Shown here piece after piece: positions 23,044 through 34,864 of a stretch of 64,000 nucleotides of DNA; position 1 is the first letter of the stretch; every line of letters begins with the position of its first letter. The DNA comes from Limnanthes douglasii subsp. nivea (taxonomy: Eukaryota > Streptophyta > Magnoliopsida > Brassicales > Limnanthaceae). The stretch covers positions 161,750,813 through 161,814,812 of the forward strand of contig JAUPFV010000002.1 in assembly GCA_036936605.1 (NCBI GenBank), given 5' to 3'. The notes under the pieces are model-generated. The model worked only from the letters and a program-made list of their open reading frames with translations. It made no database searches and was not told where the DNA came from. The translations under genes were made by a program, and so were the position numbers.

Positions 23044-23521
23044 CAATTTGGGGAAGAAATTAGGGTTTCGTTAGGAGAATTGGAAAAATAGTGAAGGGAT
23101 TAGGGATTCTGGAGTGAAAGGGGGTTTCGATTAGATTTCAGGTTAGAAGTTAGGGCTGGGATGGGTTATTGGGTCACGGTTGGATCTAGGGTTAGAAGCT
23201 GGCTAGATAAGAGATGGGTTTAGGGCTAATCGGGTTATAATACTTAATGGGCCGGGTTTAAGGTTTGGAAATAGGGTAAAAGTAATAGGTAAAAGTAAAA
23301 CTTGTTTTTACTTTTTTTACTGTTGCCACATGAGCGTCCTACGTGGATCGCTGCTGTGGCTGGTCAAAGGGTATTAGGGGAACACAAGTTGGGCTGGGGT
23401 GAAAAAGGATGATTTTATTCTGGTTCCTAAAACACGAGGGACCCATTTATTACAGCCTCAAAGGAAAATGACCAACTTGTTACAAGTGGTAAATGTGAAG
23501 GATGACTGGTAATTTTTACCC
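23044..23521. repeat. MULE right terminal inverted repeat
   Basis: Inverted copy of 21768-22245; ends TTTTTACCC before the 9-bp duplication. Confidence 0.88.
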
Positions 23522-23530
23522 CCTACTTTG
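23522..23530. repeat. MULE target-site duplication, right (CCTACTTTG)
   Basis: Identical to 21759-21767. Confidence 0.93.
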
Positions 23531-23576
23531 CTAGTTTGAATTTAGTTGATCTTGAATAACAATCTTAAAGTTTACA

Positions 23577-25090
23577 ATGAATCCAGAAAAATACCCATTG
23601 GTTCGATCAGCTTTCGAAACACTGAAAAAAATATATTTACAAAGGACATATGATAAACAAGAAGGGTCTACCCCGATTCACCAGACTCAATATAAGATAG
23701 AGTTGCGAATGAATCAACTTCTAGATAACAATCAGAGAGAATAAGAGATTCCGTCAGTAAGGCTGAAATCCGAGGTAAGGCAGATGAATGACCAAAATGA
23801 TGGTGATGGTCAATCTGATCGATCTTACACTAATCGTCAAGTTATAAGTGAGCATACAAATGCGTGCTTTGAGGTATATCACATCTAGTGATGAGTAGGT
23901 TGAAAGCTCTGGAGCAGGTTTTAAAAGATATCGAGGCTCTTCGAAAGAAGAGAATGATCAACCTCGTAAATCTAAGAAAGAACATATGGCTAGAAGAGAT
24001 AGTGTACCTCGATGTTTGAGTGAACCTAACTGGTGTGAAGGGATAAATAAAATCAGTATAATGGGGATGATCAGAATTTGTATGCGGTGATGGAAACCGA
24101 GGATCAGTATGTTGAATATGTTGATTGGAGGAATTCTCCATTGACAAATGAGATTAGATCTATCACGCATCAAAGCGTTTTGACATTTCAAAAGTTGTAA
24201 AGTTCGATGGGATGCAAGATCGAGATGATCACATCGAACAATTCAAAACTTATATGATGAATTTTGAGTAGGACGACATGCTAGTGTGTCGGGATTTTTC
24301 TCAAACTTGTAAGGGAACCGCTATGAAATGGTATAAGTAAATTTCGAGGGGATCCATTTCAAACTTCAGAGATTTTTATACTGCATTTTGAAGAAAATTT
24401 GTTAGGAGTAAGTAAATGAGGGAAAATGGGGATACAATCATCCAATGAAAGCAAGAGGTTGGAGAAAAGTTAAAGGATCATACGAAGATCTTTGTCTTGA
24501 CAAAATCAAGTCTGGATAATTATAAAGAACTGGTGGCGATGATAGCTTTTCGCCAAGGAATACTGCCAAGAGATTTGGCTAATGAAACAACAAAAAGAAG
24601 AGCCTTAACTTTGGGGGCTTTAATGGCTTAAGTCGAAGATCAAATCATGGTTGAAGAATCAACCAGGGTTCGAGGGGCAACAGTTAACATTCCAAAATAT
24701 TTGGGGCAGATGTCATATAACCAGGGGCAATCTTCGAATTCTGCTCAGTAAACACGTCCGCGGAACAATAAACTTCCACCTCAGACTGGAGGGTATTCGA
24801 ATCAAGCTTCGTCATACCAATTCAATAGGCCAAGGCGAAATCAATGGATAAGGCCTGAGTATTATGTAGACCTGACTGAAAATGTGGCTGTAATCTTTGA
24901 TAAAACTAAAGAATATGTAAATTTCAGGAAGCCTGCTTCAATCAACAGACGTAGGGAGGAGTGAAACAATAAGTTCTGTAGGTATCACAATGATATTGGT
25001 CCTGATACTGCTGACTGCATCGCTTTAAAGAATAAAGTTCATACTTTAATTGAAAATGGGAATTTATTGAACTATGTAAAAGCATAGAGC
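23577..25090 (+). pseudogene. Element E gag, degenerate
   Basis: Starts at ATG 23577 (an MNPEKY start). The core is recognisable across stops at 24180-24480: KFDGMQDRDDHIEQF, MNFE, then KWYK, ISNFRDFY and FVRSK. Downstream are IAFRQGILPRDLANETTKRRALT and a zinc-knuckle-like RYHNDIGPDTADC around 24980-25020. A dozen or more stop codons interrupt it. It most resembles element H gag. Confidence 0.8.
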
Positions 25091-25207
25091 AATGCATCGA
25101 AAAATCCCATAGCATCAACTTCACAACCAACCAATCCAGGTGCACAGGCTGAAAATTTTATAATTCTGGATTCGAAGGTTGATGATTTTGATGCTGCATC
25201 AGAATAC

Positions 25208-25850
25208 TTGGACATGGATCCAGATCAGTTAATTTTGATGGCAGTGGAAAAACCAGTAAATAAGGGCCATGTTCGAAGCTTGTGTGAGTATTTTGAGTCA
25301 TTGGCCATTTTCGGGGGTGATTCCATAGTTGGCAATACTGATAGCTCTAGAAAAAGACATATTGTGAGCTTGGCTACTCAAATTGAGGGAACAATATCAA
25401 CTCACTTGTATGGAAAGAAAGACGTTCTCTTTATAATTTTTGATGAAGATGATTTGCAGGGTACTGGAGAACCACATGAGGATGTAGTGGTCATTGAGGT
25501 AGAAATTGCTGGCGTTGAAATTTGACGCGTATTAATAGATAGTGGGAGTTTTGCGAACATATTTTTGAAAGCTACTTATAACAAGATGCGTAATCCTCCT
25601 TGGATTTCACAATCAGAGCGCACCATCATCAATTTTACTGGAGTAACTTAGGGGAATTCGGGGAGGAGGTAAGTTTGGAAGATGCCCTTTTAAGAAGAAG
25701 GTTCAGGTGCTTTTCATGGTAGTGGACTGTCCAACAAGCTATAAGGCCATTTTTGGAAGATCCTTGTTGTCGAGGATGTATGGCGTTGTATCAACAATCC
25801 ATCAATGTTTCAAGTATGTTATTGGAGACTCTGTGTTGATTTTACAGACT
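25208..25850 (+). pseudogene. Element E protease, followed by a deletion into RT
   Basis: The frame to 25525 has CEYFESLAIFGGDS, SRKRHIVSLATQIEG and FIIFDEDDLQG. After a TGA the active site reads VLIDSGSFANIF (DSG instead of DTG), then YKAIFGRSLLSRM and STIHQCFKYV. At about 25830 the text jumps straight into RT (DFTDLN-like), so the end of the protease, the conserved stop region and the RT fingers are missing. Confidence 0.8.
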
Positions 25851-26540
25851 TAAACTGAACATGTCCAAAAGACGCGTTTCCCATTCCTTGAATAGATCAA
25901 TTGATTGATTCCACTTCGGGAAATAAAATATTAAATTCCATGGATGTTTTTTTTGGTTATAATCAGATTCAAATGGATCTAAATGATCAAGAATGCACCA
26001 CTTTCATCACAGATAGAGGCTTGCACTATTATAGCGTTATGCATTTTGGATTAAAAAATATTGGGGCCACATACCAAAGATTAATAAACAAAGAATTTGC
26101 TACTCTATTCGGGAAAAACATAGAGGTATACATTGACGATATGGTGGTAAAACCTTAGCAGATAATGCACATTTGGAAGTAAATGAGACATTTCTGAATT
26201 TAAGGGCAATAAGGTTAAAATTAAATATGGAAAAGTGTACTTTTGGAGTTCGATCAGGGAAGTTTCTAGGATATGTTATCAGTGAAAAAAAGGAATAGAA
26301 GTTGACCTGGAGTAGTTAAAAGTTGTAATTATGAAATCACCTCGAACTATCAAAGAAGTGAAAATTTTGACCGAAAGGTTAGCTGCACTTAATAGATTTA
26401 TATCTAGATTTTCTGATAAATGTTTCCCTTTCTTTCAAGTGTTACGAAGACCAAAAAAATTTGAATGGACTTCAGATTGTGAAGAAAATTTTACAAGCAT
26501 TAAATATTTTTTTATCACTACCAGAATTATTATCTAAGCC
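25851..26540 (+). pseudogene. Element E reverse transcriptase, N-terminally deleted
   Basis: Contains DSTSGNKILNSMDVFFGYNQIQ, TTFITDRGLHYYSVMHFGLK, TYQRL and the intact catalytic motif VYIDDMVVK. The RLAALNRFISRFSDKC thumb follows. The fingers before DFTDL are gone and several stops follow. Confidence 0.85.
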
Positions 26541-27340
26541 TCGTAGTGGAGAACAATGGTTTTTTATACATCGCGGTATCAAATTTTACAGTAAGTGCAG
26601 TATTGGTAAGTGAAGATTCAGGAATTCCAAAGCCGGTGTATTATATCAGCAAAATTTTGGTGGCAGTTGAAAAGATTAGCATTAGCACTGGTGGGGGCTG
26701 CTAGAAAAATGCATCTTATTTTCAAGGACATACCATTGAAGTTCGAACCTCATTTCCATTGAGAATGTTTTGCAACGTCTGGATATTTCGGGGAGAATGA
26801 CTAAGTGATCAGTGGAATTGGAGGATATTGACATCAATTTTTCGCCTCGAACAACAATTAAAACACAAGATTTGGCAGATTTCTTTGTTGAATTTCATTC
26901 AAGCAGGACGGATGAAGAGGCTAGCAAGGTTGTCTTGCCATTTAATTCGACGTGGATTGTTCGAACCGATGGAGGATCTAGTATTTTGGGATGCATTGGT
27001 GGGTTTCGAATGGTTGCTCTATATGGAGAAATAATGCTTCAGTCTATTAAATTTGGTTTTCATGCTTCGAATAATGAAGTTGAGTACGAAGCTGCATTAG
27101 CTGGATTGAGACTTGCAAAGATATGTGATGAAACTTCAGTACAGTTAGAGACAGATTCCCAATTAGTGGCAAACCAATTGTCGAGAGTTTCCGAAGCAAA
27201 AAAGGATCACTTAATTTTGTATCTTAGAGAGCTTCGAAAACTAACGCTTTTATTTGATCATGTTGTTGTGGACCATATAAATTGAGGGAGTAACATGGTA
27301 GCTGATTCCTTAGCAACTATTGCATATAATGAAGATCATC
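26541..27340 (+). pseudogene. Element E dual RNase H region
   Basis: The first RNase H is broken (YYISKILVAVEK, then a gap in the LKLEK area). The second, archaeal-type domain is largely open at 26812-27285: RTDGGSSILGCIGGF, NNEVEYEAALAGLRLAKI, TDSQLVANQL and, after a stop, MVADSLATI. Ligand residues D, E, D and D are present. Confidence 0.82.
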
Positions 27341-28672
27341 CTTGGATTTTACTACAAGAAAGTCCATAGATTTTAGCCCATTCAGATCAGTGTGAACATA
27401 TTGAGGAACTGTTTGTCACCCAGAGACAGTCTGAGGTGACTAGAGAACTGATATTTTGAATTTTCTGAGTAGAGGGGAGGTGCCTGAGGATGCGAAATTG
27501 GCCAAAACATTACGAGGCAAAGCTTTTGGTTATATAGTATTAAATGAGGTTTTGTACAAGAAAACATTGAGTAGGCCATTATTGTAACGTTTAAGCAGAT
27601 AAGAATCATAAGAGGTTTTATCTGAACTACACGACGGGGAAGGATCATCGCATTGTGGTTTCAAGGTATTGACTCGTCGAGTTTCACTCGCAGGGCTTTA
27701 TTGGCCCTCGATTATGAACGATGCCAAGAACTTGGTTCGAAGCTGTGATATTTGTTAAAGGTTTGCTAACTCTATTCATAAATCAACAGTTCTACTTATG
27801 TCTATTACCGAAGCCATTCCGTTTGATAGATGTGGAATAGATTTAGTGGGACCTTTACCAATGGACTTTGGAGGATGACAAATGATAATTGTGCCAGTAG
27901 GTTATTTTACAAAGTGGGCAGAAGCAGAACCTCTGTGTGGAAAAAAAGCTAAAGATGTGATTAAATTCATTGTAAATAGTATTTGTTGCTGTTTTGGAAT
28001 GCCTAGAAGAGCTACTACAGACAATGGTTCTCGGTTCAATGATAAAAAATGGCTTTATTTTGTGCTTCGAAGGTGAGGTGATAAATTCAAGAAATGTTTT
28101 CTACACCCTTACATCCTTAAGAAAATAGACAATTAGAGGTGACAAACAGATTTATTTTAGAAGGTCTGAAGAAGAATTTAACAGAAGCACCATGAAAATG
28201 GCCTAATTACTTACATGAGGTACTATGGGGTTATAGAACAACCTATAGGGAGGCTACTTAACCTTTTTCTTTGGCATATGGGATGAATGTTGTCAGTCCT
28301 GTGGAATCTATCTTGCCTTCTTTTAGGATAATCCAATATTCCGAAAACTTGAATGATGAAGCTAAAAGAGCGAGTTTGGATCTAGTTGAAGACAAACGAG
28401 TTCGAGCATATTTATATATAATTCATGATCAAACTCTTATGAGAAACATATATAATTCTAGGGTGAAAAGGAGGGAGTTTAAGGTAGGTGACAAGGTGTT
28501 AATAATGGTATTCCTTCATACCAGGGAAAAGAGCCTCCATAAGATAGTGCCAAATTGGGAAGGACCTTATATGGTTGTGGAAAGTATAAGGCCAAGTTCT
28601 TATCGCCTTTGTGATGATCATGGGAGGATTCTTCAACATCCGTGGAATATTCAACATCTAAAACTGTACTAG
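27341..28672 (+). pseudogene. Element E integrase, degenerate
   Basis: ELHDGEGSSHCGF and CDIC mark the zinc-binding part. The core has RCGIDLVGPLP, ATTDNGSRFND and QLEVTNRF, so all three DDE residues can still be seen. The C-terminal part (28271-28672) is open: VKRREFKVGDKV, KIVPNWEGPYMV and HPWNIQHLKLY. Stops at about 27460, 27586, 28075 and others break it. Confidence 0.88.
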
Positions 28673-28933
28673 GAGTGATTGTGTCAGACTATGAAATTGT
28701 TTTCTTTGATTGTTCAACGCATTCTTTCTTACCCTGTTGCCCCAAGAAGGTTTTAACGAGGCGGTATGTACATATTCAATCTATCAATAAATATTCTTTT
28801 TGGCCAATGGTTGTTTAACGAATGCTTGGTTAAACTATTTTAGTAACTAATCAAAGATGTTCCGAACTGTTGAAGTTGACTAAGAGTAGAATGTTCCGAA
28901 CTGTTGAATACACTTTTTGAAAAAGCAACCATA

Positions 28934-29130
28934 TTCGAGGTGCCACGTCCATTATACACTATAATATACGAAATGCTACGTCGATTAATACACTATATTA
29001 TTCACAGTGCTACGTCCATTAATGCACTATAATATTCGAAGTGCTACGTCCATTAATGCACTATAATATTCGAAGTGCAACATCCATTAATGCACTATAA
29101 TAATTCAAAGTGTTACGTCTTTGAAGTGTT
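28934..29130. repeat. 34-bp tandem repeat, ~6 units, in element E spacer
   Basis: Units contain GTGCTACGTCCATTAATGCA followed by CTATAATATTCGAA. Starts of the TACGTCCATT motif fall at 28944, 28977, 29011, 29045 and 29079 (steps 33, 34, 34, 34), with decayed units after. It lies between the integrase end and the antisense ORF end, the same place as the repeats of B and D. Confidence 0.9.
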
Positions 29131-29364
29131 ACGCATTGGAATGATGATTTAAAATATCATGTTACGTTTTCACTCTGAATAACTAACATAAATAAAAGTC
29201 AGATGTGAATATAACTTGAAGAAATTAAAGCATAAACAAAAATAGTTATCATTCAATTTAATCCGATGAAACACAATGTCATTTCATAGATACCAAGTGA
29301 CAAGGGTATCTATTCAAACAAAATATCATAGTAATGATATGGCATATACAAAAAAAAACTAAAA

Positions 29365-30922
29365 TCATTCATCCTCAGAGCTCTTTTCAGAATCCTCCTT
29401 TGAATTTTCCTCCTCGGATGATGAGTTTGGAACAGGATAGAAAGCCTAACTAGGGCGTCGTTCGATGGGAATTTCACCCCAAAAGCTGGAAATATTAATT
29501 TTCGGATATGTGGCGTGGATTTCACAAAGGAGCGTGATAATGTTTTGTTCTTTGCCGTTATTAATGGATGCGAACATGTCTTTTGTACACTCATCTTCAG
29601 CGGCAATAACAACAAGTTTCTTCTTCTTATCAAATTGGGCCTTGAAGGCTGTCAAGTCGTCTTCCTATATCTTTTTCTCTGCCTCACTATTGTCAAAAGA
29701 AACTTGAAGGCATTCTAATTTTTTCTTCTCTGCAGATAACTCTTCGGAATGTTTAACCTTGAGTTGGTCCATTTCATTCTCATGTGAAGTGATGAGATTT
29801 TTTTTTCCGATGCAATTCTCTAAGATTCTTTTTAACATGGAGAATCCCTCTAAGAAATTTAGATATGGCCATCTGAAATTGATAGAACTGACTTATTACG
29901 AGGTCATAAAAAATCTCCCTCATCCTTTTCTTAGCTGCAACAACACCTTTATACTGAACCGTGTCTTTAGCCATCTGATTTAAATGACTTTGAGAATATA
30001 CAATTTCTTGAGTCAACTTTTGTACTGCAGCATCGAGATCAGTGAAAGGTTGAAGTGAATCAAGAAAGTCCGGGGATGGTTTAACATGAGGAAAGACAAC
30101 TTGACTAGGTTGAGGAATAAGAGTTAAGGAGGTTGTAGGAACAATAACCTCAGGAGATGTGACTTCGATAATAGCAGGTGCAGGTCTTCTACCAAGATTG
30201 TGTAGATGATGTTGAATTTATTGAACAATGGGATTCTCATCTCCAACAGACTCCTCTGATTCGTTGAAGTTGATAAGGTTGTCATGATCGAAGTGGTCAT
30301 CATCTTGATCATCTCTATAGCCACAGTTACCTTTTGTTGATTGGTAGCATTTTCAGCAAGAGCTTCATTTTCTTTCTGTTGATTTTGCTTGTTATCTGCA
30401 CCATCATCGCCATCAAACTATACTTCATCGACAATCTTCATAGTTGTTGTTTTTTTCTTCTTCTTTTGGGGACTTGTTTTGATGACACCTTTATTTTTTG
30501 AAGGATCAACTGTATTATTCTTCTTTGAGAAATGTTCGACTTCTACTCATTCATCGATGGTGGAGAGAGTGTTTTCATTTGTTTTCCTCTTCGAACCTCT
30601 CGACTTTGGATCTGGTTGCTAGCTTTTGTTTTTATTCTTTTTTGCCTTCTTCTTCTGAGGAAGATGGTTATCTGATCAACTACGAATTGGCAAGAATACC
30701 TTACAATCAGGATGGACTAACCTTTTGACAGCTTGTCGAGGATTGGGTTACTCCATCAAATTTTCAGGAGGCAGAGCTCCAAACGTGATCGGGAACAGGT
30801 GGCTATTAAGAAAATTGATAGGTTTGAAAGTAGTGTGGAAGGAGTTATTCCCTTCCTTTTCAGCCCAAGCAGCAAGTTTGATGAAAGTCTCGTTTGCTTT
30901 CTCTCGACGAAGGGCATATCGC
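29365..30922 (-). pseudogene. Element E antisense ORF, exon 2, degenerate
   Basis: The exon start reads RRYALRREKANETFIKLAAWAE and NFLNSHLFPITFGALPPENLME. A basic, Lys-rich middle and a charged coiled-coil region follow (around 29446-30060), then an INISSFWGEIP block and an acidic tail ending at the stop 29367-29365 (SSEEENSKEDSEKSSEDE). It is frameshifted in several places. The domain order is the same as in C, with low sequence identity. Confidence 0.7.
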
Positions 30923-31017
30923 CTTAAAATTTATGTTCAGAATATATAAGTTAATATAAAATAAGGACAACATCGATTGAAAATATAACTTAGATACATT
31001 AAGGTTTAAAGACTTAC
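30923..31017 (-). other. Intron of element E aORF (95 nt)
   Basis: Donor AATT|GTAAGTC at 31017, acceptor TTTTAAG ending at 30923, AT-rich interior. The donor is exactly 12 residues after the Asn-Pro-Ser of the preceding exon, as in element A (NPSMLINRWKST versus NPSRLNLVQRSN), phase 1. The downstream frame is one base off, so the exon has since gained or lost a base. Confidence 0.65.
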
Positions 31018-32242
31018 AATTACTCCTCTGGACGAGGTTCAATCTAGAAGGATTAACGTCGGAAATTTCTTTGCCATTCTCCCAGGCCATAGAAATAAAG
31101 ACAAATTTCTGCTTCCAAAAACTTGTCTGCCTCCAATAGGTCATCGATTATATTTAAGTCATCGTACAAGGTGAGATAATAAAATGGAAGCATTGGTCCC
31201 TTTGACAATTTAATTAGAGATATGAAGTCTTCAATTTAGATCGAAATTTTGGGCAAACGGGAGGCCATGATTATAGAAATCTGCGTGAACCATTGATTTG
31301 GTGTTATTTGGGTTGGACACAGATCTAAAAGCTCGAACTAATCCACTATCATCGGGTCTAGTGGAAATCGAAGACCACAATTGATGATCTCTGGGTAGAC
31401 CACCAATTCGTCTTTTCTTTACAATCTAAATGTGTCTCTCCTTTTTTGGGAAGACAAAGCGTAATATTGTCTCTCATTCCTCATTGCTTCTTCAAAACAA
31501 CTGCTTGGCTCTCTTTGTAATATATATACAGAATATTTTTAGAGCCACTAAGTAGTTCGCATAATGAGTCCTCAAGTTCTCACTATTGACACACGTTCCT
31601 CGTCCGATATTGTGATAAGAACTTTCGTTTTCCTCGGTCTACGAGTCTTTTCTTTTGCATAATTTTCTGATTTTTTGAAGCTTTTTCTTTTGTTTCAGCT
31701 TTGGTATTTGATTATGTAGCGTCAGAATCAATTTCTACTTCGGATGCCTCGTTCATCAATCAAGAAGGTTCACTTGAGGGATTTTGTTGACACACTGTTA
31801 CCGTTTCAACAATATCCCTCGGGTGAGGAGAAGTGGTTGATGGGTTCAAAGTAATGTCGGCATCATCTCCCATGGTTATGAAAGTCTTTTTTCTTAGATT
31901 TCGAGGAGGATAAGTTTATGTGATATTGGTTGAGGAAGGAGTTTTTTCGGATATTTTCGAAGATTTTTTAGGGTTCGAGTTTTTTATGACTGGATTTCTT
32001 TTGTATGAGGAGAAGGTGAGAAAACTGGAGTTTTGGAAGGATCGAAATTACCGTAGTATATGGTCTTCAAAGATAGAACAAAGGGAGTGTTGCGTATTAA
32101 ACCAGCTGCTCTGTACTCATCTGCCCTTTCACTGATACAGAGGTTGTCGTAAGCTCTAAAGACGTTGTTATCTGATTTTAAAGATTTGGGTTTTTTTGGA
32201 AATTATGGCTTTAGATTTTCTAGGTTTTGGATGCTTTCTCAT
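31018..32242 (-). pseudogene. Element E antisense ORF, exon 1, degenerate
   Basis: The conserved domain is clear: CGLRFPLDPMIVD, LCPTQITPNQWFTQ, IIMASRLPKI, PMLPFYYL and KFVFISMAWENGKE. Upstream is a Ser/Pro-rich region with MGDDADITLNP, matching MGSDADTSPN in element C. The start is uncertain; the first ATG in a suitable basic stretch (MRKHPKPRK) is at 32242. Frameshifts lie near 31150 and 31450 and stops in the N-terminal part. Confidence 0.7.
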
Positions 32243-32397
32243 AAACTGGATGAAGATTAAACGAAAAGTTTGAAGTTTTTGATGAAGGTATCTTGTAGAT
32301 TGAAGAAGGCGATGAAGGTGACAAAGAAATTTTAAGACTTTTTATAGTTTCTCTCTCAAGGAATTTGATATGCGAATCAAACAATGGGTCACAGTGT

Positions 32398-32405
32398 TAT
32401 TTATA
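32398..32405 (-). promoter_or_regulatory. TATA box of element E aORF
   Basis: TATAAATA on the minus strand upstream of the presumed aORF start, at a place comparable with the TATA boxes of A, C and D. Confidence 0.5.
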
Positions 32406-32850
32406 AGAGGAGAAACGAAGTTTTGAGAAGTGGAAGAGGTGGATGGTGATTGGGTAAGATTTGAAGCAGTTACGTGGATAAGGAACCAACATCTGTTACA
32501 CTATGAGAGCAGACCTATTGCCTAGGGTATTATTATTTGCTAGAAGATAGAATTAGCATTTAGAGTGTCACCCTAGGTTTAATTTTTGCTTCGAATCATG
32601 ATATGAGGAAAATATGCATGGTTTAAAATAATTCGATGTGTAAGACAGATTCAAGTGAAATAACATCTCTGGAGCACGTCGAATTGGGGACAACGGGGGG
32701 TTTCTTCGCTTATAAATATATTCGACGCATGTGATGTAAATTTTAGGATAACAACATGTTATAAGCACTTAGAATTTCAAATAAGGGGATTTCATTTACC
32801 TCTGAATATGTTCGAGGCCAATTAGTTCTCATTCATTTACTTACATGAGA

Positions 32851-32864
32851 ACTAAGGGGGTTAC
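32851..32864 (+). other. Element E polypurine tract
   Basis: ACTAAGGGGGTTAC directly precedes the TGATAAGG start of the 3' LTR. Confidence 0.75.
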
Positions 32865-33167
32865 TGATAAGGAAATGAAACTTTGAGGGCTAAAATATAA
32901 AGAATGAAACTTCTTATAGCAGATTGTAAAGTTAGAGGCGGAATTTAGAACTATGTAAATTAATCACGGACTATCGTGTAATTAACCTTTTATTGTAATT
33001 GTTTTCTGTTAAGAGTTTAAGTCTTTGCGCCTCTATATAAAGGCCACGATTGATCTAATAAAGGGGTTGGATTTTTAAGTTAGATCTTATGAGCACTATA
33101 ATTTTCTCTCTCTACAATCAGTTCTCTCTCAAATTAACTAAGGAAATCCAGAATATCAAACTCATCA
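32865..33167 (+). repeat. Element E 3' LTR (303 bp)
   Basis: TGATAAGG...CTCATCA, aligned over most of its length with 21438-21720. It is followed at once by copia F sequence. Confidence 0.88.
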
Positions 33168-34012
33168 CACATAGCCTTTAACCGAGTTTTCATCTCAAAA
33201 TTAAAGGAGACTATTACCTCAAATAACTTATTGTATCACTATTGAGAAATCTATTTGAGATAATAGATAGATTTCTTAAGTTTATATACCATTGACTTTG
33301 AATCACCATTACAAATATCTCAGACTGTACCATATATAATGTTTTCTCAATGTTACCATTAATAAAAAAAATCCTAACATCCATTTGATGAAGCTCTAGG
33401 TGAAAGTGTGTAACCAATGCTATGATTATTTTAAAGGAGTCCTTCTTAAAAACTCAGCAAAGGTTTCTTTAAAGTTACCTTTACGTTGAATATAACTTAT
33501 TGGCATAAGTCACACTTTATGTCTCTCAATATTACTTTTAAAATCTTGCTTAGTTTTGTAAATTCACTTACAACCAATCAACTTCTTTTATTTAGGTGAT
33601 GAGACAAGCTCACAAATCGCATTATCTTGAGAATCAAAACTCTTCATGGCTTTACAAAAATATGACGAATTATTTATAATTACACCACATGAATATTTAT
33701 GTTCATGAAAATACATAATATGATACCATATATAGTGTTCTTTATATCTCCAATGAACCTTTGAAAGGGTACTAGTTTTAAGTTTGCACTTTTTAAAGAA
33801 GTAGAGTTTGACTTTCTTGAACAATTTCATTTAGTTACCTATTTTGATGACAAATATCATCTTGAATAACTTCATGTTCTAATTGGACTAAAATAACGGA
33901 CATTGAAACCAAAGCATTTGATATATGAGTATTATTTCACCAACACGAGTCATTATGGTGTGATATGATGCCTTTTTGAACTACTTATCTTTGAGAAACC
34001 ATTCACCAATAT
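33168..34012 (-). pseudogene. Element F: Ty1/copia RT 5' part and linker, remnant
   Basis: Minus-strand translation gives the copia RT signature VTHFHLELHQMDV, an FFINGNIEKTLYMVQ block and VIVSFNFEM, then breaks at the element E junction. Upstream are KSFDSQDNAICELV and a KVHWRYKEH stretch from the integrase-RT linker. The frame is broken by stops and small deletions. Together with 20509-21437 this is one copia element interrupted by E. Confidence 0.82.
34008..34012. repeat. Target-site duplication of element C, left (AATAT)
   Basis: Identical to 44308-44312. Confidence 0.93.
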
Positions 34013-34420
34013 TGGCGAGGTTTATTTTCGTTTGAGGGTAAGTTTGTAATTTATTTTTGGAGTTTTGTGGAAGTTTGTGAGTATTTAATGTTTGAGTAGT
34101 GAGTAGAGGGAGAATTAAGCAGCCTGGTTGTATTTAATTTTCATTACCCTCATTTAATGTTGGTGGTTAGGTATTTATACCCTTACATTTGGGCCTTATG
34201 GGCTTTCGGGTCATGTTTAATGGACCCGGGTCAAGTTTAAGGACCCATGAGCTCTTAGTAGGAGAGCAGACAGCTTAGTCAAGAAGTGATTAGGTTTTTA
34301 AGTACTTTAGTTCTTGTTCGAACAGTCCATTGGATGAGGTGTTCGAACTGCCCTGTCCGGTTAGGTGGTCTTTGTCCGAACTGTCCCTGTCCGAAGAGGC
34401 AACAGAATCCGGACTCATCA
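34013..34420 (-). repeat. Element C 3' LTR (408 bp)
   Basis: On the minus strand TGATGAGTCCGG...CCTCGCCA. The TATAAATA promoter box is at 34172-34179 (minus). The R/U5 part is similar to the element A LTR, while the U3 part is different. Confidence 0.95.
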
Positions 34421-34434
34421 GTAGCCCTTTTTTT
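34421..34434 (-). other. Element C polypurine tract
   Basis: AAAAAAAGGGCTAC on the minus strand next to the 3' LTR, nearly the same as in A. Confidence 0.85.
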
Positions 34435-34759
34435 AGATGTTTGCTCAAATAACCTTTGTCAAACCCTGAAAAGCAGTCCGTTGTCAGTGGCAGTTTTATC
34501 CGGATAGGTCTTTCGAATTATGTTATGGTTTTATCTGGACTGAACAAGCTCTTGGAATCTAAACGGTTTTTTGCCAAAGTTCATGGGACACGTGTCACTC
34601 TTTGGTTCGTTTCTTTAGCCATTTTTCACCTTGAATTTCGCACCCACCTTTTCTGAAAAGCAACCTCTTCATTAATGAAGGTGACATCAGCGCCGTCTCT
34701 TAATCATTGCTAATCTTTTCGAATTCTCCTAGGAATCAAGACTTCCTTTTGAGGTTTAC

Positions 34760-34769
34760 TATAAATTAA
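34760..34769 (+). promoter_or_regulatory. TATA box of element C aORF
   Basis: TATAAATTAA 96 bp before the ATG, identical to the element A box. It is in plus orientation, opposite to the element transcript, just inside the 3' LTR. Confidence 0.65.
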
Positions 34770-34864
34770 GATACTTTTCCACTGTTTTACTATCAGTTTC
34801 ATTTTCACTTTGATAATTTTCAGAGCTTTCTCTCTCAAACACAAGTTCTTTACTTAGGTTGTTT

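Noticed and set aside
28934..29130. Regular direct repeats resembling a CRISPR array
   Set aside because: Units abut without spacers, diverge, and lie in a plant retrotransposon spacer.
33168..33172. CACAT as target duplication of element E
   Set aside because: No matching copy before 21438; the left junction is deleted.
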